Shown one piece after another: positions 24,330 to 36,840 of a stretch of DNA of 64,000 nt. Origin of the DNA: Fasciolopsis buskii. Lineage: Eukaryota; Platyhelminthes; Trematoda; Plagiorchiida; Fasciolidae. The first letter of the stretch is position 1, and the number at the start of each line of letters is the position of its first letter. The notes under the pieces are model-generated. The model worked only from the letters and a program-made list of their open reading frames with translations. It was not told where the DNA came from and searched no databases. The position numbers were made by a program, and so were the translations under genes. The stretch spans positions 65,884 through 129,883 of the forward strand of contig LUCM01004364.1 of NCBI GenBank assembly GCA_008360955.1, read 5' to 3'.

Positions 24330-25040
24330 TCACTTCAGATTTTTATCAGAAGTAATCCCTAAATATTTTAAAGAATCAAGCTCAGTAAATGTTTCTAAGT
24401 TGATAAAAGACGATCCCAATTGGTAGGTTGACCGAAAGAGAGAGAACAGGCATTCAGCACATTTAGATGTGCTGAAATTTAAACCATCTTGTCTAATGAA
24501 CTCGTAGATAGAACATGGGCTATTGGAAAACCTTTGCAACTCATCGTCCCTCGAACTTGTTTAAGAGAGGGTACCATCATCAGTTGATGTGTCACTGAGG
24601 CAAGTAGAGAAGAGGTATGGTGAAAGAACAGCAACCTGAGGCGTAACGCAAAGATTTAATCGATGCATTTAAGGACGCAAAACGTGGTGCATAAGGGAGG
24701 TGACAGAATCCAAATTGAACCTGTTCGATTTATATGCAAACTGAAATGGGTCTTTTGTAGGATGTACAGTAGAACGCTCTGTTAGTTTGGGACCAGAAGA
24801 TGTTAGGGCGATGGGGCGGAAGTTTTGCTGAAGCAGTAAAATTGCTAGATTTAGAGATGTATCTCCAACATTCGGGGATGGCAGACAAGCTTAATTATGA
24901 GTTAATCAGAGATTTAAATGCATTTAGCAGAGCCACATTACTTTGCATCAAAAGGGCTGAGTTTAGAATGTCAGGACCAGCGCCTATGGTAACTTTAGTG
25001 ATGCGAAGAATGTCAAGCAACTCTTCCCTAGAATAACTTG
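24330..25040 (-). mobile_element. Unclassified non-LTR retrotransposon relic, copy 2
   Basis: Minus-strand translation gives, in order, VTIGAGPDILNSAL and NAFKSLIN (around 24,890-24,990), followed by IPECWR. This resembles the AGPDGI-to-PESWK opening of R2/R4/NeSL-type reverse transcriptases. Near 24,340-24,490 it gives GLNFSTSKCAECLF and then LDSLKYLGIT, the late RT KYLG motif. The catalytic YADD block between them is not readable. Copy 1 at 14.3 kb is colinear. The relic may continue into 24,130-24,330. Clade assignment is tentative. Confidence 0.55.
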
Positions 25041-25182
25041 TAACTGTCACATCGTCTTTATCCAAGATTTATACACAATTATCAAAGTCCCTTAAAATAA
25101 TTCGTAATTCTAGCCAACGAATTTTTTACTGAAGACAGTGCGAACTTATAAAGTCTCGTTCAAAAGCATCCGTGGCAACCAA

Positions 25183-25213
25183 AATATAATAGTAATAATA
25201 ATAATATAATAAA
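25183..25213. repeat. AAT microsatellite
   Basis: An (AAT/TAA)n tract with a few interruptions, just beyond the 5' side of the non-LTR relic at 24.3-25.0 kb (minus). Confidence 0.85.
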
Positions 25214-26275
25214 GGACACTGGAATGACAGTGATGAAACGGGGAAATCAGACATAAAACGGTTGTAATCTCAAATCGCATTTCGCAACATCTTCAAAGAA
25301 TATTCAACAACAGCCTGGATTGTCGGAAAGGGTCTACAAAGCCACGTGGGAACTGCTGTTTTGAAAGAAATGTTGCTAATCCAGAAAGCATCACATCTAA
25401 GAAAAACTACTGATTTCAGCGACCGTTTAGACACGTCAGGAAAAGAGAAAGTAGGCTGCAAGTAAGTATTTTATAACGCATCTTAATCCTGTTCGTCGGT
25501 TTCTGCTTCCAGTGATCTCAATCTTCATTGTTTTCTGTTAGCTTTATTTCTGGGCACTCAGTCAAACTGAGAAATTCTGACTTTGGCCTATGCTCGAAAA
25601 AGCGGCTGCAAAACTTTGGGATATTTTTTCTTTCCGAATTTTAAGGGATTTTCTCCCTGTTCCAAAACACGTTTATAGGTTTAGCAAAACCGGAAGTTAA
25701 TTTTATCGGTAATGTGACATAAATCTTCTTCGTCATTCTGCGAAAACGTCTCTGAATAGTGATTGGAAAGTTCATTGAATTCCTTTGGGAATTCGCTGTT
25801 GCTCAGTTGAGAACACGTTAGGTTTTTCGTACCGCTTGGTTTACAGTGATACTTGCCTGCAGATTTTGAACCTGCTAGAACGTCTGAGACAAGTAGGCAC
25901 CTTTCTAAACTAATTCCGAATAGCTTTGGTGTGGGCACAAAATTAGATACGGCATGTTTTATTTGAAACGCGCGTTCCTCGAGTGCCACAAAAATTCTTC
26001 TTGAACTAAAATATCTGGTACCCAGTCTACTCGTGTCCAAACTGCATTCGTGAGTATGCCAAGCAGGTTCAAAGGAAGACCAACTACAAATGTGTCCAAC
26101 ATTGAATGAATCAGATTATTCGGTTAGTCGTTAATTCGCCGATCTTAATTTGATATAAATAAGCATTACTATCAAGCTTTTTTTCCCAGAGCAATTCGAT
26201 TGGTAACCAGTTTGTAAATATCCGGACCAAACGACGTAAGGAGTGTATCGAAAAATCGATGCGCCACGTATTGGT
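25214..26275. other. Non-coding or unrecognised, 25.2-26.3 kb
   Basis: A 119-codon minus frame at 25,681-26,040 is unassigned. No retroelement motif seen. Confidence 0.55.
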
Positions 26276-26501
26276 TTTTTTATTGTGAATGATATAATAT
26301 TAATAACACAGCGTTGTTGGTAGATGTAATGCGCCAACGTTTCGACTACCGTGGATAGTCTTTCTCAAGGCAAGTTTTACAATCAAATGACTGATTGTAA
26401 AACTTGCCTTGAGAAAGACTACCCACGGTAGTCGAAACGTTGGCGCATTACATCTACCAACAACGCTGTGTTATTAATATTATATCATTCACAATAAAAA
26501 G
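26276..26501. repeat. Near-perfect 110-bp inverted repeat with 6-base spacer
   Basis: The left arm is 26,276-26,385 and the right arm is 26,392-26,501, separated by AATGAC. Comparing the arms by eye I find one mismatch (GACTATCC against GACTACCC). Each arm is a copy of a repeat also present once at 52,891-52,995. The right arm in plus orientation carries, at 26,408-26,438, CTTGAGA, a 7-bp stem (GACTACC/GGTAGTC, loop CAC) and GAAAC, a layout like the terminal sequences of Penelope-like elements. The two copies are therefore tail-to-tail or head-to-head ends of such elements. A transcript would fold into a long hairpin, and the DNA could extrude a cruciform. Confidence 0.96.
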
Positions 26502-27429
26502 CATAACTATCCATTAAAATATTTTAACAGAACCTACTTCAAAAGCACTTGATATTGTTAGGAAGGGAGTTCCTCACCGGGAAAACAGAAAAGCATCCTT
26601 TCGGTTGTGACGTACTCGACAGCGTTCAAATTGATTACAATAGTCCAATGCACATTACCACAGCGCAAATTAGCAACTTAAAGCAACAGGATGTCGGGTA
26701 TCTTGCTGTATCTTGCTCAAACCAATAATTGCTTTCCGTTCTTGGCCTACTTATGAGTACCACCAGCAGGAATTCGTGATAATTTTCAGTTAGAACCAAC
26801 GCAAATATTTGAAAATAAAATAAGTAACCAGTGGAACAAAGTTTTGAAGTGGGTCCTCTGGCCAAAGCGATTCTGTTTCGGAACCTCGAAGAATCAGATT
26901 TCCCTCTTCTTGCTACTGAAATAACAATATTTATGGAATTTAATTTTTCCCAAATTTGTCCCGAATTCTTCACCTCCAGGAGAGACTCAAAAGTGAATTC
27001 CGAATTGTTGGTCTTATATCCGATTCTGCGAACAAGTCTCAAAGCTAACGGATAAAACCTACTGCTCGGGTCCTTCTTAGCATTAAGCAACTTCAGGGAG
27101 CATGAATTTCTCGACGTTATCTGAAACCGTTCCACAATAATTTGAGCAGATTTGTGTCAGGACTATGGCTAAGTTAATCATGCACCTCGCACATGAGGAG
27201 GTTAATTTGTGCACAGAATTTGCAAAATTGAAGCAATGGTATGCAGCTTCCCAATAATGTACCAAAAAATGACTGCCGGTCTAAGTGCATCATTCCAAAA
27301 AGTGTTTTGAGGTAAATAATCCCGTGAACATCTTGAACGCACCTTGATGATGTATATTCACATCATCATTATCACCATCCCAATCGCCACGATCAACAGC
27401 GAAATGAACAGATAGCCAATGTACTACGC
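26502..27429. other. Between the inverted repeat and the BEL/Pao relic
   Basis: Holds the longest unassigned frame of the window (166 codons, minus, 26,635-27,135), with no recognisable motif; it overlaps an open frame on the other strand. Chance is the simplest explanation. Confidence 0.5.
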
Positions 27430-28520
27430 GAACGCTGCTTTCTTCCGCGTTTCAAGGGTCCTACGGTTAGCTTCTGACCTGGACATTTACTTGCCCTTGT
27501 GTGGATGTAAGTTTTGAAACGGATAAGCCAAGCTGCAGATCTCGGCACTTAAAATCAATCCAAGTAGCTGGTGAAAGCCGATTCCACTAAGTTATCTTCT
27601 GATGTTATGCAAATTTTCCTCGATATTTGCTTCAGTGCGATGTCTTTTGACGGCTCTGTCTATGCAGGCGTTGGCCAGTGTGCATCATCCATGATGCTGC
27701 GCCAAGTGGATTTGAGTTTCTTCGATATTCAACCAGGTTTCTGTAGAACTGGTCATCTTCCAACCAGAGGAACCTCAAGGCGCCTGTTTCTCTCACTGGC
27801 AGTGTAACAGGATTCTTTCGGAACTGACGAAACATCCCCACCAGACTTGTCGTCATGTGCTGCCTTTGCACCAAGTAATCATTCAGTGTTTCCATGGAAA
27901 TATTCGGCGTACTCGGACACAACATCTCACTTGTTTGGCATGTTAGGGTTCGTGACGGCGTGATATGGTTGATATCAACTTAGCTCGGAGTTATTTCCTA
28001 GGTGATCATGAGGGAATGCTGCTTGATCCTTGCTCTGATACCCCTTATTATACGTGATTATCTGATAAAGAATTCCTGGTCCCACAAAAATCTTTTTAGA
28101 ACCTTCAGCCTTTCTTTGCGGTCACACAAATGTCCAACAGGCAACTCCCCATGGCAAGCCAACTTCGTGATGGTCGACTTTCCGAGTTATGGTTTCCATG
28201 GCCGTTTCACAACCAGTTGGTCTTCAGTTGAAGGAGGGGTCCTTAAACAATCTTCTTCGTCGTTAAATTTATTGCTGTAGAGGAAACAGAGCCACTCCGT
28301 CAATGAACCAATCTCAGGTTCAACGTGACTGATGTTCCCGGCAGTGGCTGCAACTTGATCGACCGATCCAAAACCAATCCAACCTAAGGGCACCCGAATT
28401 TCTTAAAGATATTTGCCACCGCCAAAACTTCGTTTTAAGGCTCGGTGTACTTTAGAACTTCCGTGTCTATGAGGATTCTCATAGTAATATCCACAAGGTA
28501 ATGCCTCGAGAAGCAGTGCA
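27430..28520 (-). mobile_element. BEL/Pao-type LTR retrotransposon pol relic
   Basis: Several blocks on the minus strand are colinear with BEL/Pao pol. Around 28,330-28,380 is PLGWIGFGSVD, resembling the LGW motif after the protease. Around 28,190-28,260 is a DEEDCLRTPPSTEDQLVV-RPWKP block, which precedes the RT. Around 28,050-28,160 is LPVGHLCDRKERLKVLKRFL, the conserved LP-NY-AE-RL segment. At 27,632-27,925 the RT appears as LNDYLVQRQHMTTSLVGMF, then LRFLW, VEYR and GAAS. A short internal deletion removed the MFHQV block that normally lies between SLVG and LRFLW. Sequence reading LSGIGFHQLLG continues below 27,630. No LTRs could be located at either side. The element is broken by frameshifts and stops and is not functional. 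The schistosome Sinbad element is a member of the same clade. Confidence 0.78.
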
Positions 28521-31500
28521 GTGATAACACGCTAGTCTTCCCGATAGAAACTAGCGTTCAAACACTGGGTGTGTTGAGATATGTGTACAACTAAGCCTCT
28601 CGAATGAACGCGTAAATTGATTTTGTAGATTACCAGTGCATGACTGTAATGAATTGTCTGTAGTAAAATTTTCACCTGGACCTGGTGTCGATCAGCATTC
28701 CGGTCAGTTCGATTGTTCCCTTATTTCTTTAATCAAGTGACCATTCCTGCTACTGTCCTTAGTGTTCGGTGTGAACTGTACTTTTGTTACTGCGATGGAA
28801 ATCAAAAGGAGATATGGGTTTTAAGTTTCGATATTTTACAAATCTTGTCCTTCGTAATCGTGTACGTCGACTTCTTTTTCAGTGGCTCGGTAAATAGGGA
28901 CTGGTACTGCAGAGTACGTATTAAGTGATCTCCGGCCAGTTTTCGGTGCTCCGATCAAAGTCATCTCATCGATTTTGACCGGTGATTGCCTGAGGCCTTG
29001 CAGGTTTACAGATGGAATTTTTTCGGTAATGAGACATTATTAGAATATAAATCTTTTTGCCTTAATGAATAATAGCAGAATCTATCAACATATGGACACA
29101 TTTGATGCTTGATTTCAGGGGTTATTTCCGAACACAAAGTACACATTGGGCCTTACTCATGGCTGCTAAGGAATCCTCTACTTTAAATGGGGATTTTGTG
29201 CGAAATCAGGTTTAATCCCGTTTACCTAGTATAAATTGGCGGAAATTACCGTTCATCCAGTGACCATATGACCACTAATACTCCTAATTTATGGTGTTGA
29301 ACGTGTGGTAAGGCATACAAATATTAATTTCGATGGTTGCAAAAATTTTACGAATGAGTTGATGCGACATATTTGTTCTAAAATCGAACTTCCCTAAATG
29401 GACAGCTGTGCTAATAGTTCCAAGGGTTATTTGACAATGAATCGAGCGATCGATGTCAAACAAAAATGAAATGTATCCCTGAGGAAAAAGTGAAAAATAG
29501 GCAAATGGTTCTTAAGTGTAGCAAATTAATGGTTAGTACATAGTTTCTTTGGATCACTTTAAAAACGAAATTCGTAGCTTTGTTAGTAAAAAGATAGATG
29601 ATGCATAACAGAATTAGTACTAGTGGCTACCATTTAGACGGAAAATCACTTTGAAATTGCTAACATGCTCTGTCAGAATGTGCGTGCATTGAGAATCACA
29701 TTCACTCATGGCTTCAAGCGCGGCACCTCTCACATGTTCCAGTGGTTTCATTCAAATGCCGACTATAACAATATTTTCAGCTTTACTGTAACAGCGTCAC
29801 TTCATTTCGACTACTCATTGTGTGAATGCTTACTCGTTTCTGTTTACTTGCATACATCGCTCTTTCATTTTAAACCCATATATTTCGACAGATAATCACT
29901 AGTTCCTGTTCATTCATCCCAAATGTTGTTGGAGGTTCAGATAAAAATTTCACACTATACTCAGTCAGATAATATCATTTTAGCCCGGCAATTTGTTGTC
30001 GTTATCTCTGAACTATTGTCCCCTGTGTTCCTGATGTATGCTTATAATGTTTCTGGCATCTTCCCAAATGGATGATGAGCAAGGCTTTTTTACTTTCAAA
30101 CAGTTCATAGCAATGAATCTTACTGGCTTTTACACACTCACGCACAATATGAAATTCCCGATGGAACTGAGTCGGTTACCCGGATCCTCTATACAAATGA
30201 AGGTAAAGAACAGTTTCATGTCCGCTGATATGTGGGAACTATTCACCAGCCAAGATTATTTGAAGATCGCTTGACAAAGGCAAGACTCATCAAGCATCCG
30301 GAATTCGGCACTAAACACAGTAAAGTAAGGAAGGCTTTGGAATTTGTTTAAGGATTTTAACATTATTACAATATTCAAAGCACAAGTGGGAGGTTTCACA
30401 AGCTTTTTTGAGCAGAATTTCAGAATGTAAAGCTGTCAAAATTAGTCCACTGACTGATGAACTGCAGGAAATTAGTGTCAAAAAGGCGGTGAAATTCTTA
30501 AACTGGACAGAATCTTTGGGAGAGGACTTTGCTGCTCACAATCACAAGTGGAGCATCCAGACTGGGGGGAAACGAATGGATTCGCTTCAGTCTCTGCGTG
30601 AATAAACTTTGGAAGTAAGGGTTGCTCCAGAGCTCATTGAATGCTGAAGACTACATAAAGCAGTGAATCAACTTGTTTTCACTTATGTCTAATCAGGCCA
30701 GCATAAACTTAGACAGGATGATATAAAGTGACTAAAACGCTACATTTCAGTTATTCTAAGTTCTCATCAAATATGATTAGGATCAACTAGGGTTAGGAAA
30801 TAAGGAGGTGGAATGAAAAAATGAAGTATAAAAGCTCAGGTGTAAAAGAGACAAAGGTATACATGTAATTCAGATCTAATACAGGACCATTTATAAGTGA
30901 TCAGTGGGGACGTTAGGACGGAGAAACCAACCCATGCTGTACGAAAGTAATTAGGGTCTAAAATATGGGTATTCAGTTGTCAGCACTGTATTTCATCAAT
31001 GGACAGATGAACATTATATCCATGGACGAAACACGAAGAGTTTTGCGGTTGTTGCCGCTCGTTAAGTTTGCGTAAGAATCAAAAATAGTTCAAAGGAATG
31101 GCAGTTGTCGGACCACATATCTATGAATGTGCGTGAGTGGACAATAAATCACTCGGTCAACGGATCAAGCGGTACGACGCATGTTTTAGGATGTGAAGTG
31201 GATACTGTTTCTTTCATCGATAAAAGAAATAAAATATTAAAAAATAGTTTAGGCATTGGGACAAATAATTTCTGAGCCGAGGGAGGGGATTAGTACAAGC
31301 GATTGCGTAGGGCTTCATCTGCGTAGAAGGTGCAACACCCAACAGTTCTTGACCACTTACTGTTGAATTTTTAGGTAATGGAAAACCCCTAGAGACGTTC
31401 ACTGAATGACTGTGCTCAACGAGTTGTAAACATATTCATTTAGGAAAAAATTCATTTTTATAGGCCCATGGAGCCGAATGATGTTTACAGAAGATATCAA

Positions 31501-32449
31501 GTAAAACCATGGGCGAATGACCAACTGATCTGACGACACGTGCAAGTTAATGAGCACATGGAATTGGGCCAAAGATACTGGCAATCAATCCTTTAGTTCG
31601 AAGCGTAATTAGTTTGGATGAGAATAAAATTTGTTAAAGTACAGCGAAGAACGTTGTACCATTTGCATCGGATATTCTGCGGCGATTGACTTCTGCTCCC
31701 GTGTAAATTCTGGAAGAAAAATGAATTAAAATGTTATGCTTTATGTGTTTCTATACTCGCAGTTATATTTCTTTTGGAATGACCATTTTGAATGACCGTA
31801 ATGCACAACAAACGGAAAGTATCTTCAGTAGCGTCGCCCGGGTTTTTTCTTCTTGCTCCATCACCTAACCAACGAAGTAGATTCGGCTCCGTTTCCAACA
31901 GAGTAATTGGTTTTCCGTCTGGATTAGGATGGACTTTACAACATGCTTACACAACTATAATTTGATATTGTCAATCGCATGTTCACGTCAACACTTCCTT
32001 CTGACGACAGATACGCCTAATACTTTGATTCGTTTTGTGCGTTTGTATCGACATACCTGAGCTTGAGAGGGAATTGTAACAGACTATAGACTTTTGAACA
32101 TTTTCTCCAAGCGAAACTGCGCACTGAGTTACTTTTCCGTCGACAGAATGGGCGAAATTCCAGAAATCGAACATTTTAGTCATATTTTCAATTGTAGTTT
32201 TCCAAAAGCTAGCACGTGCGCATTGTCTGTAAGGAGTTTAGTTGATCTGCTTTTCGGCTACCGTGGGCAGAATTACTAAATTCATGTTGTCCACTCAAGT
32301 GATCCTGGGTATTAGATATTACCTAACTGAAATCGTAAGGTTGCATGTGTAAGTTGATATGTCATTTCTTTTGCTTACGTCACGTTTTTGTGTGCAGGTT
32401 CATGGGCTCGTTTAACCTCAAGTAAAAAGCATTTCACACACCAAACCAC
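28521..32449. other. Non-coding or unrecognised, 28.5-32.4 kb
   Basis: No gag or protease of the BEL/Pao relic and no LTR could be read at the near side. Frames at 30,038-30,274 and 30,408-30,605 are not recognisable. Confidence 0.55.
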
Positions 32450-34020
32450 AGAAAAACCGTTATAGTACCTCCTAGCTTGCAAATACTATCCAAGATTATT
32501 TGAGTGAATAATCACGTCGATCACATTTGAACAGATTCGGCCTAATGGAACCACTATTCCGATAATTTACGGCTAACCCAAAGTGAATAAAATTGGAGTT
32601 CCATTGAGGCCTATTCTCGACATTTGCATTTCCCTATCCCGTTGTGGCGAAAGGGCAAAAGGTTGCGAAAATACTTTAGACAGAAGAGGGAAAGTCACAA
32701 TCTCAACTTCACACTTGTGTTTATTGACTTCGTGAAAGAGTTAACTATGAAAGGACGGTGAATGCTTTCTTTATACGTCGCTGTCGTTTTTCCCAACGTG
32801 CCGATCATGGAAACAATCGAATGTCCCTGTGACTACATCAAGAACAGTGAGTTGGCGACAAGCCTACAGATAGTAGGCAGGAAAGGACTACTGTTCTCCC
32901 AAACTTACAACACCCAGTTTAAATTTAACAAGCAAATTCGCCGCCAAAAAGACTGCTCAACAATAATGTCCTCACCCCGTTCATTATTAGGCAACATTTT
33001 CATGAAAAAGCAGGAAAGCTGTCCACTCGAATCGTCAGTCAAAACCCTCCATCTATACAAAGGCTTCGTAGATGACATCTGTGTACCCAACCACCTGACA
33101 AGAATTAATCAACTTCGGAATAATTTTAACTCGGCTAACGCAAATGTAAAATTCACTACAAAGATGGAGCTGAATAATGAAACAGCATTCCTGGACATAC
33201 AATTGAATCGCCGAGAAGACGGCTGAGTTCGACAATCGGTACATAGGAAAACCACGTGGAGTGGAAAGTACAACCACTTTGACAGCTTTGCACCTCTGAA
33301 TGTGAAAAGGAAACTAATTAGATGCCCCATAAATAGGGCAAAACTAATGTGCACAGAAGATACTCTTGAGGCAGAACTGCACACGAAGGGAAGAGTATTT
33401 ACTGAAAGTGCTTTTCCAAGTCGGTTACTTGAAAGGATATTGGAAAGAGCAAAAGAAATCCCGATTATGATGATGGTGGAGATGAGGCCGGTATAAGCTG
33501 TTCTGCCATTCGAAGTTGATGCACTAGCAGAGATAGCACGACGAAGAGTGACCAGCGATATCAGTGAGACCTTTTATGCACCCAAGCTTCAAATCCTGTT
33601 CAAATCCCGCCCTGTGGTGTCATTTCGGTTGAAAAACAAAGTTTCGGATTCTGCAGCCTTGATTTTTGTTTCTTCATTTGATTTTCTGGTGGGACAATGC
33701 ACATCGGTGGCACAACCAGGCGCTTGTCTGAACGGATCCCTCAAGCACCACCCACCATGGTTGGGGACTGGAACAATTAAGTCACATAATAGTGCAATGG
33801 TTTCACACCTAGCACGGACTAACCACGTCGCGAATACGATGCAAGCTTTCCGGAACCTGTATAAAGTAAGTGTTCAACAGTCTAGGTTAGCAGCGTGTCA
33901 CTTAGTGCGCACAGCGGAAACTGTCGCGATCCGTCCTCACAATCCTCCACTATGCACTCCAGATTTGCGGTGGCCCTTCAACTCCCATGTCCGTCCCTCA
34001 ATCTCAAATCAAACCCTAAA
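32450..34020 (+). mobile_element. Penelope-like element relic: reverse transcriptase plus GIY-YIG endonuclease
   Basis: From 32,762 to 34,195 a single reading frame is interrupted only by stops at 33,224 and 33,494. Upstream homology continues with a frameshift near 32,690 back to about 32,450 (IRPNGTTIP, then PKVNKIGVPLRPIL, the typical Penelope RT entry). The RT has a NVPIMETIE block, a MSSPRSLLGNIFM block (usually GSPLGPLLANIFM) and the catalytic FVDD near 33,065-33,076, both aspartates kept. The segment KTTWSGKYNHFDSF and the FEVDALAEI block connect to the GIY-YIG domain at about 33,650-33,800. There the YIG core reads LVG, and the usual arginine and glutamate of the R-x-R-E-H helix are replaced (NGSLKHH), so the nuclease is inactive. 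The product of a live element would copy its RNA at a nicked target. This copy is 5'-truncated and dead, but fairly young given so few nonsense changes. Confidence 0.92.
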
Positions 34021-36639
34021 TCACATTACAATGAAAAACTCGTTTATCTGTTTTTGGGTTACGCATGTCACACCACAAATCCAGTATGTGCAAATAATGT
34101 CGAACAGATTCCCACTTACGGTTTTCAAGCTCTTCTTAGCATACCGACTAAGAAGGCTACTAATAGAAATTCCAAAACTACGCTTATCATTTTGAAGCCA
34201 AGCCTCAAAAGTTCAATCTCGGCCTTCAGTAGATTCACAACAGTCACAATAGGAAAGTAAGAAGTAATTAGCAGAAAGAATAGCTGAATATAACTTTGTA
34301 TCAATCACATCGCGCTTACGTACTAGATTGTGCGGCATTTCAGTGTAATAACCGACACGCTATCTGATTCGGCGCTGCTCACCAACATTTTGCGAGGAAC
34401 TTGTCCCAAAAAGAACTGTCGGAAGTAGATGAGAATTCTGTAGGATAACTAGGGTGTTTTGGTATCATACAGAATGTCATTTTTGCATTTCATTGTTGCT
34501 GGTCCTTGTGATCTTTCACTTGCAGAAATGCCTATGAAACTGTAAAACAGTGGGCTCAGTTCATCACTTTACAGCCATTTCGGGACATGCTGCGAGCTCA
34601 AGACTCACTAAGATAATTAGAGTGCAGCGTCAATCTGCTCGAGCATCTACATTTTGATTTCAGATGCCAAACCCAGCAAGGTGACTATTTTCGAGTCTGT
34701 TTAAATCCTGAGATAAACATTTTAGAACCTCAGCAACTATTGACGCTTCAGCTTAACCAAGCTTCGTCGAATGTACTGAACATTGGCGAACCGTATCGTA
34801 ATGTCGCGACAGTGGTAGTTTCTAGGGTTGAAACATTTTTTGCTTCTACCTAATCATGCCTATTGCGATGGGGAAGATGCGCTGTGGTTACTGTGAACGT
34901 AAATTGCCAAATATTTCTCAACCTTCGGATCGGAAAACTACTGCACGCAGCATGGTCAACTTTTCTGTCCACAACCGCAAGTCCAATTTGCATCCTGCGG
35001 CAAGATTTTCCTCGAGCAGCGAGTTTGCTGCTCACGTTAAATTCCTCTTATCAGGCAACAATTCACTTCAAAAAAGGTGCCTCCGGCGATTTAGCTTCAG
35101 TAATTGCATTCAAACAATTAATCACCACAAATTACTTAGCCATCCCAAACTTCCCCATGACGACTGGCTTTCATTTCTAATCGATGCTTATAGTGCGAAG
35201 TCCGTTTTGTTCGAAAGTGATGTGAAATTCCTTACTCTGATCCCGTAATCGATGTATCTAGACAACGACCTGAAGTATGACGGTTCTTTCTCCAAAATTG
35301 CCAGACCGAGTTCAGGTTCAATTCAGATGCCTATTTCTGTCCCAAAAATAGCTGTGATATTCTGATTTCTGACATGACTACATCAACACTAGAAATTACA
35401 TGACGGCTGTTCATTATTTCTCATTCAGCTCTGAATTTCCGTGGTCCAAAACCTGATTATTTTATGTTCCAGTTCTACAGATGAGGTGACCGTCATCCCT
35501 GTGACAATCGATGCTTGGGTGGTTTTATTTTAATGAGACCCCTATTGGGTTGCGCAAACCAACCTAACAGACGAGCGATATCTATACGATTAGACAACCA
35601 TTAAACCAGTTGAATCCTTACACTGGGTCATGTTACTTGGAAACCCACAGATTGGTGGTGATCACCATTGTCTTTAAATCAGAGATTAGTACAAACCATG
35701 TACGACTAAAGAATCCGAGGGTGATCTCTATTGATTTCTGCATTCTAAACACGTTCCACAGGTTCATCAAATAGATTCCTTTTCCTAAATGTTACCCGAT
35801 TCTTCCACTCTGACAGTCTCAAATACACAATCTGGTCTTTTCGAATACAAGCCCTCTCTTTTCCGTTTAAAGGAAGTGCTTGTAATGTTTCCACACATCG
35901 GTATTTCGATCGTTGCCAGCTTTTCCATTGTTGAGTATTGTTAAAGTGATGCAACTGTTTTGATAATTCATATGATTCGCATTCTTACCTGTTGCAGAAG
36001 CACTTATTCCATTTACTGTTACCATCAGTTCTTAATTGCATGCTACTATTGGCAACTAATTATTTTGACATTTTTTCTGCTTTACTAAACTGGGATTTCG
36101 GGCGTTTTGTGAAAAGGTCACTCGTACCAAAAGCGCCTTTGGCACGATAGCACTGATGAAATTTTGTTCCATATATTAGTCTCAGTTTCTCTTAAGCTTT
36201 TCAGAAAGAGGTGCTGTTTTGCTGAGATTCCTCTTGATGATTATCGATTGTGATTTACAGATCATGAAATGATAACATCAAAAGTCACGCCAATTTATCG
36301 ATCTGACATTTTCTCCCAACCATTTCCACAGGTGGCTGATTGCGTGATAACAACGTGTCATTATAACCAGACTTTGGAGCAGCTCGAGAAATAAATGACC
36401 GTCAAACTATTCGCATGTGCAAAGGAAGGGAATAAAGCGAAATCTAAACTACCAGCATAGTTTGACGCTATTCATCTGCACGAATGAATGCGTAATATTC
36501 GAATTCAGCGACGATTCTCGCACGCAGGTGAGACACACGTGATCACATATTGCTGACTGGAGTATGTGAGACAGGTTCGATATCTTGGTAAATAGCGAAT
36601 GGTTTTTGGCACTCAGCTATGTCAGAATAGACACCCGAG
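34021..36639. other. Non-coding or unrecognised, 34.0-36.6 kb
   Basis: The Penelope frame stays open to 34,195 but homology fades near 34,020. A 130-codon plus frame at 34,856-35,248 is unassigned. No copy of the Penelope terminal repeat was found at this element's 3' end. Confidence 0.55.
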
Positions 36640-36840
36640 CAGTAAAGTTGCATTAAAGGGCTGCCCGCCTGCCAATACGGGTGGTTCTTCCGAAAGAAAC
36701 CATTCTTTAAGTTATATGAATGCCTGATCTCAACCTAAAATATCAGCCAACTGGGTTTTTAAGCAGCAACCAGCCCAAACAATCATGTGGGAGAAGGCAT
36801 ACCATAATGAACCCAAATTTGCCACATTGCAAATGATGAC
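36640..36840 (-). repeat. Unclassified repeat or duplicated coding relic, copy 2
   Basis: Colinear with 16,690-17,000 over the region from GAATGCCTGATC through TTTTTAAGCAGCA to AGGCATACCATAATGAACC. On the minus strand the frame is interrupted by stops, unlike copy 1. No terminal repeats or target duplications could be seen. Confidence 0.4.

Noticed and set aside
26635..27135. 166-codon minus-strand frame
   Set aside because: No motif, repeat homology or splice context, and an opposite-strand frame overlaps it. With this base composition and window size, one or two frames of about 150 codons are expected by chance.
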